A stretch of 64,000 nt of DNA, from NCBI GenBank assembly GCA_900155495.1, contig FTLJ01000758.1:19137-83136 (forward strand). The letters are read 5' to 3'. Under the pieces are notes generated by a model that worked only from the letters and a program-made list of their open reading frames with translations, was not told the DNA's origin and made no database searches. The position numbers and the translations under genes are program-made. Below, piece after piece: positions 37,469 to 49,935 of the stretch. Source of the stretch: Porogramme epimiltina. Its lineage: Eukaryota > Basidiomycota > Agaricomycetes > Polyporales > Polyporaceae. The stretch's first letter is position 1, and every line of letters starts with the position of its first letter.

Positions 37469-40366
37469 CTACCGAGTCTCGGACGCATGCTCCCAGCTAC
37501 TCCCGCTCCCACTCCCGCTGCCGGGACTGTCCGACCTGGTCGCCTTTTTCTCTACGGGCGACTCAGGCTCATCCCTATACCGGGCTTGCTGGCGTCCACT
37601 ACCGCCACTAGGCGGGTCATCGTCGTCCAGGAAGCCCGAGTGGAGCCCAGTGTCAAGCGCATGCGAAATCGAGTGTGGGCGGAGCGCGGTCTCCTCGTCG
37701 ACGTCGTCATCGTCGTCGGACACTTCGCCGAACGCATCATACAGCTCCTTGGTCGTCCGTGGCGCTCCGCGAGGCGCGCCGCCCACGCGGCCGAGCGCGA
37801 CCTCGTCATCGCGAAGAGAGGTGTAGTTGTCGCGCTGGCGGCGGCGGACCGCGCGCCTCCAGAAGAAGATGCCAGCGCCAGCGGCGAAGAGGAGTACGGC
37901 GCCGATCGCGACGAAGAACCAAACCTGGTTTGAGACGAGGTTCGAGAGGTCCGAGAACCAGCCCTCGTCGGGTGTCGGCGTGTTGGTCGCGGATGCGAGA
38001 TCCTCCGCAGCGGTCTTTGTGGCGGTCACGCCCGTGGTAGTAAACGCGGGTTTAGTGTTTTCACCCTCCGCTGAGCCGTGATCACCTGGTAAGTGCTCTG
38101 TAGGACGGACGTATGACTTTGTGTTCGTACTCGTCGACGTCTCCGTAGTAGAAGCCTCTGCAGTAGTTGTGGTCGCGACTTCAGTGTTGTTTGGCGGGGG
38201 TGGAGGAAGTACGTCAGCAAATTCGTCCGTCGGCACCTGGTAGGCCTTGTGACCCTTCTCCATATCCTTGACAGCGCCCCAAATGCTCATCGTCCATCCG
38301 AGGAAGACTCCGGTGTGATCCTCCTTGCGTTGGTCCGAGACTCGAAGCGACCAATCGCCGAGCGGACTCTCGTCCCTAGATGCTCATCGTTAGTGGCGTG
38401 AAAGCACAGCCGGAAACAAACTTGAAGTACATACCAGTGCTTGACGGTCATGAAAGTCCAGCCAGGGAAGCCCGTATTCGCACCATCGCCATTACGGCGA
38501 GCCGCCAAAACGCTCTTCACCCCATTCGGGCTAACAAGTTCAACCTCGACGTCGCCGCGACGTGAGTGGGTGATCCAAACCTTGACGGTGATGTGCTCCA
38601 GTTGCTCGAAGTTGTGGTGATCGAGAGTCTCCTGGGTGACGGTAATCTTGCTCTCAATGCCTTCCGGTGGAATAGTCTCGCCGCCGGTGGCCTTCTCGTA
38701 TGAATCCATTGTGCCGTTGTTGATCTGGACAACGGGAAGATCGATCCAAGTCTGCGGATTAACGGTCTTCCAGAGCTGCGCCGCTTTGACGAACTCGAGG
38801 CCGTTCAAACTACCATACCCGTACTTGTAGCTGTAGGGGCGGCCCGCGGCGGTTGTCTCCCAATCAGGGTCGTCGGGGTTTACTTGCAAAGCGGTTCGAA
38901 CACAGAGATGCTGGACATCGCGCCACGATAGGTCGGGACTGTAACATGGCTCAGCCTCACTCCAGCACACACACTGCAAATCGCACTCACCGAGCTTCAA
39001 GGGCAAGAGCAAAGACGCCGGCCGCGTTAGGCGCAGCAGCAGACGTACCACCGTGTGAGTGGGAACACTTATTCTTCCCTCGGTCCGTCGTCGTCTGAGC
39101 GCGGGTTAGTTAAGGACCTTTCGGGCATGATAAACATGAGCGCACGATGTGGTTGCCACTACCAGAAGTGTAAGCCACTATCATATTCGCCGCACAAGCC
39201 TCAGAGTAGTCGGGGTGGAAGCCTTTGTAGTCGATTGCCGCGACAGTGACGGAGAAGATGCTGTTCGTGTAGCCGTCGAAGTTGCACTGGTCACCACTGC
39301 GTCCGCCGTTCCCGCTCGCGAAGACGAAGACTGAGCCCTTCCCACCTCTACCCTCCTGGATTCCGTTGACCATGGCCTTCTTAATAAGGTATCCAGGACC
39401 CTCCATCGAGCGACCATCGTCAGGTGGCCCCCAGCTGCAGGAGTAGATGGATGTATTCTGGTAGTCGTAGTTGAGCGCGGCCGCCTCGTCGACGTCGGAA
39501 ATGGGCCCCGAGAGGATGCGGATTCCGGCCACTTTGGACTCGTACGCGATGCCTACGCCACAGACGTCGTTCTTCACAGCGGCGATCTGCCCCGCGCAAC
39601 GGGTGCCATGGTGGTCGTCGAAGAGGACTGGTGTAGGCAGGTCCGTGTGATCGTTGTAGTCGTGCGAGCCGTACGCGTACTGGGATTCCTCTCAACATCA
39701 AGTCCAGAGATCATGAGGGAGAATACGCACGAAGTTCGCAGCGAGGTCATCGCTGGTATAGTCCAACCCGTCGTCAACCAAAGCGGTAATTACGCCCTTC
39801 CCGGTGAACCCCATGTCCCACACCGAGGTGACATTCATCATGTGCTCGGGGAAGTCGTCATTGACCAGATGCCACTGCTTCGAGAACTCTGGGTCGTGAA
39901 TGCCGAGCCGCTGGGCTGCGGCCGCGGACGTTTCGATGTCCTCAGGCGGCGGTCGTATGGGCGGTGGGGCGCGCTTAACGCGCTGACGGAGAGTCTGGGG
40001 GAGAACGTGTCGCACGGAGGATGAGACCCGCAGACTCCTCGCGACGTCGTCCGTGCGGGCGTGGAGGGTATGAGCACTTCTTGCCTCCAGTCGGATAGCC
40101 TCCAGCGAGCGCAGTACTGGGTCAGAGATGGGGTCGGCGTGCCGCCTCTCGAGTCCCTTGGGTGTGCGAACGAGCCAGTGGTTGGCGAGTTCACCGGCTT
40201 GTTCGATAACTTCTACGCCCAGCGCCCGCGCGCACTCGGCCAGCGATGCTCCCGCGAAAGGGTCGTGTTCGATGACATAGTAGTCGTGTGTTGTGTAGTG
40301 TCGCTTCGCGGGTTGAAGGGCCAAGACGGACTGGATGGCGAGAATAAGGCAGAGGGGGAGACGCAT
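37469..40366 (-). CDS. KEX2: Kexin, proprotein convertase (subtilisin family)
   Basis: Golgi serine protease that cleaves secretory precursors after Lys-Arg or Arg-Arg. The signal peptide (MRLPLCLILAIQSVLAL) starts at 40366. A prodomain with VKRAPPP follows (KR at its end, a likely self-cleavage site). Catalytic residues: Asp in ALVDDGLDYTSDDLA, His in DHHGTRCAGQIAAVK, oxyanion Asn in ASGNGGRSGDQCNFDGY and Ser in HGGTSAAAPNAAG. Next are the P domain (LEHITVKVWITHSRRGDVEVEL to GWTMSIWG), a Thr-rich stalk, one transmembrane helix (VWFFVAIGAVLLFAAGAGIFFW) and an acidic cytosolic tail with YDAF and a run of Asp, expected to carry TGN retrieval signals. A few short introns. Confidence 0.95.
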
Positions 40367-40743
40367 CCCGCGCCCGACACAGCAAGACGGGCTGCGCGTT
40401 CAAGGAATGGCAAAGAGGGGGAAGGGGGAAGATGAAGAGGATGTCGCAGGCGGGGAGCAACCGAAGGCTACTCACACTGCCGGTGGCTGCCCGTCACAGC
40501 GCCCGCAAGGACAGTACTGCCTGCTGTGACCAAGGCGGTCACATCCCACTGACGGCATTCAATCCGGCCAAGTCACTCCCACATGCTCCCCTTGGCTACT
40601 CTCACTCACATGTCAAGGCACCTTGAGGCTATTTTGACGTGACTGCGGGAACGCCGCTCTAAAAGACGGCGAGCGCAGAAATAGTAGCACATGATATGGA
40701 TACATTTCGTTCGAGTCCGTCACCTCGACGTTCGTACTAGCTT
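40367..40743. other. Gap between KEX2 start and MTHFR stop
   Basis: About 380 bp on the upstream side of KEX2. No gene seen. Confidence 0.6.
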
Positions 40744-43080
40744 CTACAGTAAACTATTCCCCCCCTTGAACATGAATGTCCACAGGGCAGCAGGGTCCAT
40801 AAAATCATGGTGCACCAGGCTGACGAGCCAGCGTTGATCCCGGATGCCCTCTAGTAGGCGACGTTCCTCCGAGCCCGGAGGGTAAAACGACGCCCACTCC
40901 GACCAGATCGAAAAAGCTTCGGCCTAGAAAGAAGGCTGATTGTGAGGCAATGACAATGCAAAGAAAGCCATTGGTACGTACCTTCCACGAAAGGAACGAT
41001 TCTTTCTCAATGATCGTCGTCTGAGCGATTTCCTGTCCCGGGAACACTCCCCAAGTGACTGCATTGCGCCCGCCCTCTGGCACATTCGTCAATAGCTCGC
41101 CCTTCAAGCGGAATAGTCAGACGATGCGCCCTTTGCGATAGTAGCAACCCGGCTCACCTCGACGTTACCAGCAAAGTAGCTAACCCATCCAGCACCTTCT
41201 TCTTCTACCTTCTTCACGATCCTCTCAACGTCCTTCTGCTCGACGAAGAACTCTACGAAGCACTTCTGATACACATATCCTCCCCGTGGACCCCATCCGA
41301 CCACCTCGTCCGTTGATGCAGCGCCATTGATTGCAGGCTGTGACCCCACCGTCCACCACGACTTCATCGTCAGCCTCTCGAGATGAGGGAAGATCATGAG
41401 CGATTCTGGAGACAACGGAGTCGCCGAGAACGGTGTCGTTGTGATTTTGGAGTGCAGGTGGCGCAGGAACAATTGTGTCAGGTCGTCCACTGTCTTCGGA
41501 TGCCCCCACTGCGCGAGCGGGCCCGCTGCGGCTTTGCTCTGTAGCGCGGAGCTCCCCCAACGATCCGTCTCGCCGTACGCGGGGCTTTTGAAGTCGCCAA
41601 AGCGCCCGTTCGGGAAGTCATCCCAGTCCGCGACGTTGTTGATCTCGCCCTTGCCCGCCTCGCTCTCAGGGGGAGGGGCGGATGTCAACTCCTTGGTTGC
41701 GCGGTCGGCCGCCGCGTGGGGTGTCACGGTCCTCTCTGGGGGCCCCTGCTCGTCCTGAAGTGACGTGAGAATGCATGTCACGCTGGAGGCATTAGGCGTG
41801 CGTACCGCTATAAGCTTGTTGACGCTCTGGGGAACATTCCCAGCCAAGCCCAAGCCCTCCAGAACGCGCGTGACGCTCTTCTCCAAGTTGAGTGTACAGA
41901 AATGTACACCCCCAATACCACTGGCTTGGAGTCGTGTGATCATATCAATGGCGAGCTTCACTCCGTACTCCTTGACCTTCTGGTCATCATGCTACAGGCA
42001 CGTGTCAGACATTGCATACATATTGCATGAAAATAGCAAACGTACACGGATGGGCACTAGTTCATGCATCATTTCCGGAGGAACACGCGTTCCACAGAGC
42101 TTCGTCATCCGGAGGAACGACGCGTAAGTCTGTATAGGCATAATTCCGGGAATAACAGGAACGGTGATCCCTAGTGGGAAAGACTGTTAAATATGCGACA
42201 ACGAAATTGGATGGTCTGATTATACCCTTTGCTCTCACTTTCCCTATCCACGATGTAAAGCCTTCTACGTCATAGAACAATTGAGTGACGATGAAGTCTG
42301 CGCCAGCATCAACTTTCTGCTTGAGGAAGTCGAGCTCCCCGTCCTCGTCAGTCTCCTTGTCTGGGTGGCCATCCGGATACGCTACAGGGTAGATGGTTGA
42401 GGTCAAATACCGACCGATGGTGTATAGAGGCTAAAATGACCTGCCACGCCCACACAGAAGTCTGCAAATTCAGGCGTCGACTTGATGTACCGGACGAGAT
42501 CGATACCGTGTTGGAAACGCGGATCCGTGGGTATCCAATGTTCTTTCCCTCTTGGTGGATCTACAGAAGGAAAGGTCAAAAGCCGTGTCAGTGCCACCAA
42601 ATGCTCGGATATTCGTACCCCCCCGGAGCGCCAGGATGTTTTCGATCTTCCGCTCCCTCGCAGCCTAATGACCACATGAGAACCAAACGGATATGCGCGA
42701 GGGAAGGTTTGGACTCACTCGCAAAGCATCGTCGACCGTGCCCTGCATCATGTTGGTGCATGTCAAATGCAGAATAGTATCCACACCATGCTCCAACTGA
42801 GTCACTCCGGCAAGGTCAAGACTGCGGTCCCTCGTTGAACCCCCAGCACCCCATGTGACACTGAGCGCAATGGGATCCAGGGAGACCATGCGTGATATGC
42901 GAGCAAGCAGATTTTCAAAGCCCTAGAAGCAAATTCGAGATGAGCCCCCACGACGTCGATTGACTCACGTATAGCGAGCGTGCATGGTGCCTTCACCTCA
43001 TCGGTCTTCGGCGGAAAGAACTCGAGCATGTAAAATAGCTTGCGCGGGTCGCGCTGCGCGATCTTGTCGATGAGCTTCAT
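40744..43080 (-). CDS. Methylenetetrahydrofolate reductase
   Basis: Reduces 5,10-methylene-THF to 5-methyl-THF for methionine synthesis (Met12/Met13 family). Start MKLIDKIAQRDPRKLFYMLEFFPPKTDE at the ATG 43080. The TIM-barrel catalytic half shows DPIALSVTWGAGGSTRDRSL, ILHLTCTNM, DLVRYIKST, FLKQKVDAGADFIVTQLFYDVE and GVHFCTLNLEKSVTRVLEGL. The C-terminal regulatory half has WGSSALQSKA, YVYQKCFVEFFVEQKDVERI, VTWGVFPGQEIAQTTIIE and the end LVHHDFMDPAALWTFMFKGGN. Many small introns, about 50-60 nt. Which of the two fungal paralogues (met12- or met13-like) it is cannot be fixed by eye. Divergent from the Rab6 gene. Confidence 0.94.
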
Positions 43081-44422
<1,342 letters not shown>

Positions 44423-44680
44423 GCTCTCCTCGCCGTGATAGAGCGTATTATACATCTCCCCTGCTTTATACGTTCTTACATGTAACTATACCTCCAACCT
44501 CGTGTACACTCTGCCATTTATTTGAACCTGGAACCTGGGATGTTGTTGTACCCACTCGTCTTTGTAAGGGATCTAGCATTACAACAACGCAGGTATAGCC
44601 TATTGCTACAAATTGTGAGGTCATACGTCCGCCAGTGCGAATTGTACATATTTGTGTCCGACTTCCTTTCCAACGGATAC

Positions 44681-46129
44681 TCAACCGCGATTCATAGTAT
44701 TCCCCGCACCCTTGGGGTTCGCGTCCGTGTATTGAGCCCAACTCTCGTCCTTTTGCCGTTTTTCCTCTTCTTTGTCTTCCCCAAATGTGGTACCGTCCTG
44801 CTCTGCATCCATGGCCAACTGTTCCTTGGACGTCGGCTTCATCTCGGATTGAGGCCTGCAAACGACATATTCAGTATGCATGGTTACTATGATTATGAGA
44901 GCGGATATACGCACCCTCCTCCGGTGATGATATTCCCGCGCTCCTGCTCTATCTGCAGGTACTCGTCAATGCTCATTGTGGGCAAGCGGTGGCCCGCTTG
45001 GAAAACCTGAGCCTGAAACCGGGCGCGTTCCGCTGCGTTCGATGGCAGAATCATGAAGGGTCGTAGCGGCTAAGGAAGCACTCTGTCAAGGACCCGTTCT
45101 CAATGAAGTAATCGAAAGTAAGTCACCTTTCCCTGCGGATCTAGCAATGGCCCTTTCCCATCCGGCCCTCCCTTGTTGACCGGCCCATCGAGTCTCCACA
45201 TGTCGTCCTCCGCGCTCCGCCGTCCCATTCTCGGGTCATTTGAAGGTATGGGACGGGTTGGCTCCGGAGGCGCGCTCCTGAGGAGCTCTATCTCCTGACT
45301 TGTGCTTTCGAGCTGAGATTGCGCCTCCGCATACACGAATCGCAATAGAAGGACGATGGCGTCGCGCAGGACGTCCTCGGTGTCACCGTCGAGCTCGTCC
45401 CCATCAGCTTGTTGCGCAGGACTGGGGAGGACCGACGCGATGAGCTCAAGGTTGGATGCCGGCTCGGTTGCGTTCTGATCTGTGCGTTTCCGGAAAACCT
45501 GGGGAATGTGTCGGCGATGCAGGGACTAGATGGCATAAGTGGACGACATACCTCGATCCTAGCCTTAATATCCTTCTCTCTCTTGTACTGCTTGATCTTT
45601 AGCTCCCTCCGTTTGCCGGGGTCGGCGAGGGAGGATGCAGGCCGCCCATAGAGTTCTTTATCTTCCTTTGTAATGACATCGTACGTTTCCAAGCAGTAAA
45701 TGAAAGAATCTAGATGCCTCTGCCTAGCACAGTGAGCATCAAGAAATTTCATGAACGTACAGAGGGCGTACCTTGACACTTGAAGCTAGGTCAAGCCTGT
45801 CCTCCCGTTCTGTTGCCCTGACACGAGAAAGCACCTCTGAGAGTGCATATGGGACAAGGATATACGCGAGATCGCGCGTTGGAATGTCTGCGAGCTGCTC
45901 GTTCGCACTGAATAGGGAAAGCTTCGCCACCCTCGAACTGCATTGCCGCAGATCATCCAATGCAGCCTGTATAAGCTCCTAAGGCAAAGGACTGTTTATC
46001 AGAAAAGCAGGCCCGCTGACTGAAAATGGTCAATACCTGTGTCTCGTCCTCGATGGTGGGGAGGTTGAATGCTTTCGCAGCCGTAGTCAGCGCACGGCGA
46101 AATAGTGTCGGTAGGGGGATGTCGTCCAT
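44681..46129 (-). CDS. TAP42: Tap42/alpha4-family PP2A-associated protein
   Basis: Binds PP2A-type catalytic subunits downstream of TORC1. Start MDDIPLPTLFRRALTTAAKAFNLPTIEDE at the ATG 46129. The helical N-terminal half shows ELIQAALDDLRQCSSRVAKLSLFSANEQL, DLAYILVPYALSEVLSRV, FIYCLETYDVITKEDKELYG and RRELKIKQYKREKDIK. The C-terminal half has MDEYLQIEQERG-like MSIDEYLQIEQERG, GNIITGGG and a charged tail with KRQKDESWAQYTDANPKGAGNTMNRG, the conserved end of the family. Five introns are inferred; the exon around 45,290-45,490 was placed by continuity only. Head-to-head with TMA7, about 240 bp apart. Confidence 0.92.
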
Positions 46130-46372
46130 TGCGGTAGGGAGTTGGGTTTACGGAATCGTGTTAGATTTTGGTCGTCGCAGTGTCCAAGTCAGTTCCAGGT
46201 GGAGGCGGCAAAGAGTTATAAGGATAGACAACCGTTCTCAAGAGCCGCGGTTCCTTGGTTTCCGAGTACCTGTGGTCGGACCGCGCTCCGGGCCGCGCAA
46301 AGCAGGGCGAAGAATAGTCGAGACGCGCCTCGCAGCCTCCTGACGGCAGCACTCTCGCAGTTTACGACGACC

Positions 46373-46788
46373 ATGTCCGGTAGGCAAGGTGGCAAAGTCA
46401 AGCCTCTTAAGGTCTGTCCTTACTCAGACAGAGTATGATGTCAAGCTGACCCTTGTCTTAGGCTCCTAAGAAGGATAAGAAGGAGTTGGATGAGGATGAT
46501 GTCGCTTTCAAGGAGAAGAAGAAACAGGAGGAGGCTGCTTTGAAGGCTGCGCGTGATAAGGGTATGTCTCAAGCATTTTATGGATCGAAAATCTGTTCAA
46601 TAAAAGCATTACAGCTTCTAAGGGTATGTTTCGTTGTCGTTCTGGATCAGCAAGACTCGCCTGGACTTATTTTCATCGATGGGTGTATAGGCGGTGCTCC
46701 CGGTGGAGGGATCAAGAAGTGAGTGGACTGCATCTCAGGCTCCTTCTGTTTCTCCTAACATGGACCCTGCAGGTCGGGCAAGAAGTAG
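46373..46788 (+). CDS. TMA7: Translation machinery-associated protein 7
   Basis: Small basic ribosome-associated protein of about 64 residues. Exons join as MSGRQGGKVKPLK / APKKDKKELDEDDVAFKEKK.. / ASK / GGAPGGGIKK / SGKK, matching the family end to end. Four introns cut a gene of under 200 coding bases: 46412-46461, 46562-46614, 46624-46690 and 46719-46772. The third exon is a 9-nt microexon (46615-46623), and the last coding exon has only 16 nt including the stop. Confidence 0.94.
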
Positions 46789-47055
46789 GCATCGCGGTGG
46801 CAGCGTGGCCCGCCACTCGCCTCACCAACCCAGTGATCAAGCTCATATCGCTTTCGTGTGTATTCTCGTTTTCAGCACAGCCTGGTGTATTGTACATCTC
46901 CCTCATGTGCAACAATGTACCTTTCGAATTTTCCTTTGCACACCACACGGCCCAACCGGGCTTCAATCGGATGACGGTGAGGGACTGCATTGACATAAAG
47001 TTGCTCCGAAACGACCAGGCGTGCGCACAATACAAAAGCATCCTACACCCATCGC
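46789..47055. other. Convergent gap TMA7 / orphan gene
   Basis: 267 bp; TMA7 3' UTR is likely. No gene seen. Confidence 0.6.
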
Positions 47056-47556
47056 TCAAACAGCCCTCTTCCGCACGCCAACGCTGGCACTCAGACCCGT
47101 ACCCTCGCCCTCTCCTCCACGTGCATTGACGGCAGCAGGCATCGGCGGCGGGAGCACCGCCGTGACGTCGAACGGGACCTGGATCGAGCCCGAGTGGTCC
47201 CACGGGCCACGGACGAACTCCCTGCTCCGCTTCCGGTGCACGCTGCCCATCGAGTCCGCCGACGTGGGCGAGCTCGGCCCACTCCACGCCATCGTCATCT
47301 CGGCGAGCGCAACGGTCGACATGCTCGAGAACGCGGACATGTTTCCGGCCACGGGTGCGACTTCGGGGATGAGGAGTTCAGGGAGTTCCTTGTGTGTCAT
47401 GCGCGGGCGAGGCACGGGGCCTGTGGCATGCACGCTCGGCGTCGGTCCGTGGAACGCGGGGCGGGGCATAGAAGGGAGGGTGTGGCGGGGCTGGCCGCGA
47501 GGCGGGAGGGGGCCGTTGTGGAGGCGCAGAGGCGTTGGAGGTGAGCGGCGGGGCAT
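47056..47556 (-). CDS. Hypothetical protein, single exon, 166 aa
   Basis: Not recognised. ATG at 47556 (MPRRSPPTPLRLHNGP), stop at 47056. The N-terminus is Pro/Arg-rich, the middle has MTHKELPELLIPEVAPVAGN and MSAFSSMSTVALAEMTMAW, and the end is Gly-rich. Third positions are strongly C/G in this frame, in keeping with coding genes here, while the antisense frame lacks that pattern. A TATA-like AATATATA (minus strand, 47650-47657) sits about 95 bp upstream of the ATG. No signal peptide or membrane segment. The antisense open frame of 245 codons on the plus strand is treated as a shadow. Confidence 0.55.
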   Translation of the reverse strand: MPRRSPPTPLRLHNGPLPPRGQPRHTLPSMPRPAFHGPTPSVHATGPVPRPRMTHKELPELLIPEVAPVAGNMSAFSSMSTVALAEMTMAWSGPSSPTSADSMGSVHRKRSREFVRGPWDHSGSIQVPFDVTAVLPPPMPAAVNARGGEGEGTGLSASVGVRKRAV

Positions 47557-47649
47557 GGTGGTGTCCGAGGTTGAGAGAATGTGCGGTTGGGGAATGCGGT
47601 ACTTGAGTGATGTGAATGTGAGTGCTCTTCACAGGGAGTGCGGCCCAGC

Positions 47650-47657
47650 TATATATT
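47650..47657 (-). promoter_or_regulatory. TATA-like box of the 166-aa orphan gene
   Basis: AATATATA on the minus strand in an otherwise GC-rich stretch, 94 bp before the ATG at 47556. Confidence 0.5.
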
Positions 47658-47754
47658 GGGCGGAAATAAGGGCGCATTGGCCATGGCGGCGTGAGCCACG
47701 GCATTCGAAAGCAGGGGAGGGGGCAAAGCTCACCGACAATGTATGTGCACTAAC

Positions 47755-48021
47755 TTAAGACACTTGATCTCCGCGAAAAGGGAGGCCGGAAATGGACACG
47801 AAGGTGTGAAAGGAGACAACGGACGGGTCAACCGAGCCTGACTTGTCTGGAGAAGAAGAAGAGTGAGTCAAGGGAAAGAGAGAACAGCTGGCACCACGGT
47901 GGTCGATGTCGAGGGTGGAGGCAACCCAGTCCTGGCGCGAGCCGAGTCCATCACCACGACCTGAGGCTCCTCCACCGGCGGCGGGACGGCCAGGCGCGGT
48001 TACATAAGCGCCCGCCGCCAT
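47755..48021 (-). CDS. Small hypothetical protein, one likely intron
   Basis: Not recognised. ATG at 48021 gives MAAGAYVTAPGRPAAGGG. An intron of about 48 nt with a TTGACTCAC branch site and a pyrimidine-rich acceptor would join DIDHR to DKSGSVDPSV, giving a protein of about 70 residues ending RGDQVS. Without splicing the frame stays open to the same stop. A TATATATA box lies 116 bp upstream. No domain, signal peptide or CaaX end. Confidence 0.4.
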   Translation of the reverse strand: MAAGAYVTAPGRPAAGGGASGRGDGLGSRQDWVASTLDIDHRGASCSLFPLTHSSSSPDKSGSVDPSVVSFHTFVSISGLPFRGDQVS

Positions 48022-48136
48022 GGCATCGCTCGTCTGATCAACCGTCGCGTGCAGGTGACTGAATGGGGACTTACTGCACCAGTGGCTTCTGGGCAGCGAC
48101 GAGTGATGAGACTTCGACAGGGGTTTCAATGTACAG

Positions 48137-48144
48137 TATATATA
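48137..48144 (-). promoter_or_regulatory. TATA-like box upstream of the small orphan gene
   Basis: TATATATA, 116 bp before the ATG at 48021. It is one of few such runs in the window and lies in a position a minus-strand promoter would use. Confidence 0.45.
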
Positions 48145-48645
48145 ACAGAGGCGTAGTGAGAGGGCGGGAGTAGTTGGGTCTGTAGGGACAACCGATGCTA
48201 CAAGGTGGCTTTATGTTACCTGGTCGTTGCAAGGACATAGCCCCATGGAGCGCATGAGCGCATCCGCAGGCCGCAGACATGCGGGGTTGTGCCTGTCTCA
48301 ATGGAGATCTTTATTGCCGGTCGTCCACGGTTATACACGAGCCAGGTGCTCAACTAGCCCTCACCACTATCCGAGACTCAGAGCGCGTCGAGGGGACGGC
48401 GCATGGAGACGGCGCCTTCTGGACCTTCTGCGCCGCAGCCTGCGTAATCCGAACGGGAAGGAACCTGTGAAGATGACGTACAGTCGCGGGAAAAGGCATA
48501 TCATTGGGAGCTTGTGTACATGGGACGGGTATGACATGAAGGAATTCCGGGAGGTGTATTGTCCAGCGGGGTGGATAACGAGACATGCAACGAGACAACA
48601 GTGGATACAAAGGTATTACACACGAAGATCATCCACTGCCAACAA
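48145..48645. other. Gap without a supported gene
   Basis: About 500 bp downstream of the E2 gene. A plus-strand open frame of 150 codons spans part of it and runs into the E2 3' end, with no domain or codon bias. Confidence 0.55.
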
Positions 48646-49567
48646 TCAGTCAGACCCTTCGTCTGCAATCGGGCGGTAGTGCTTCATCAGCTGAGTTTTG
48701 AACTCTGGGAACGCGTTGTATCAGTTCCGCGATGATGCGACAGAGCACAAGAGCAGAGCGTACCGTCAGGGTTGTCCCAGATTGCCGAGGCATCCGGGTT
48801 CAACGGGGACGCGTTGTTCGGCTCTAATATATATATATACATAAGAACAACACCGCACACAAAAGAACACAGTGCTTACCGCCCAAAAGGGATTGCAGGG
48901 AGAGGAGAATCGTTTGCACACTGTATACCGCAGACCACTTATCCTGTAACAATACATTAGTCAGCCGCATATTCCCCATGCGAGCGGGGAACGTACCTGT
49001 AGAATGTCCAGACAAATTCCACCACCGTTGATGTCGACATTCGGGTGGAAGCAGGGCGATTCGAACTTGATAGTAGGTGGCGCCATAGGATAATTTGAGG
49101 GGAAGTGGATGGCAATCTTGAACCTCAGCCCTGCGTATACCTGAATTGCGCGACCATTAAGAATTGCGAGGACAGGAGTAGGCAAACTCCATACCGTTCC
49201 CGCTGCCCCCTCAATAGTGCCCACCCAGTCGAAGAGGTTAGCGTCAGATCTCGGGAAAGCAGACTGCATTTTCGTGAGACAAAGCAATCGGTCATTTGTT
49301 CAGGCATTACTCACAATTCCAGGCGAGGAAGACATCTACACGAGGTTTAATACGTGGCGCAGAGTGGTAAAATCAGGAGCAACTACTCACCATCAGAGTC
49401 ATGAGTTCATTACTGAGTCTATAGGAATCAAGTTGGCGACTACCTTCACCACTCCACGATATACCCACTCACCGTTTGGTCACGCTACCAGCAGGGTCAC
49501 CTCCGGCTCCTCCCATTGAAGGCTTCGTGGACGCACGGGGTGCAAGCTGGGACGTAATCTGCTCCAT
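48646..49567 (-). CDS. Ubiquitin-conjugating enzyme E2, UBE2C/Ubc11 type
   Basis: E2 of the anaphase-promoting complex group. Exons join as MEQITSQLAPRAS..GSVTKR / LSNELMTLM / MSSSPGI / SAFPRSDANLFDWVGTIEGAAGTV / YAGLRFKIAIHFPSNYP..CFHPNVDINGGGICLDILQ / DKWSAVYSVQTILLSLQSLLG / EPNNASPLNPDASALWD.. / EFKTQLMKHYRPIADEGSD. The catalytic Cys is in GGICLDIL, preceded by HPN. ELMTLM-MSSSPGI-SAFPRSD matches the UBE2C start region, better than other E2 classes. Exon 3 is a 21-nt microexon (49315-49335). The first-intron donor follows directly on CAAACG. The N-terminal extension is 30 residues, as in UBE2C. Confidence 0.92.
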
Positions 49568-49935
49568 AGTGATTATGGGTAATTTTGTTCTAAACGTGGA
49601 AGGGAGGAGGAGGGCCGGGAAGGTGAGTGCGTGGCGCGTCAGGACGAGTGTTGAGTTTCACCAGCGCCGCGTTTTTGAACGCGTCTTGAACAGGGTCACG
49701 TGAGGCGGATCAAAGACGCCCATCTCCGCGTTTGGGCGCTCCGCTGGAACATCCGCTCTTTGACAGCCGGAGCCTTCGAACGTGTTAAGTAAAGCTCCGA
49801 ACAAGGCAGCACGGTTTCAAAAATAACAACGTTGCTAATCTGGAGGACGTGTAAAGGATGATCGTGATTCGGGCGGAGTGGCTATAAGTTACAATGCGGA
49901 ATGGAAAACAAGTACAGAGGTGAATGTCACGAAGC
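49568..49935. other. Gap between E2 start and giant ATPase stop
   Basis: About 370 bp holding the E2 promoter and a 3' UTR. No gene seen. Confidence 0.55.

Noticed and set aside
47021..47758. 245-codon plus-strand frame opposite the 166-aa orphan
   Set aside because: Third-position bias and the TATA position favour the minus strand; no domain in the plus frame.
48227..48679. 150-codon plus-strand frame
   Set aside because: Runs antisense into the 3' end of the E2 gene, no domain, unbiased codons.
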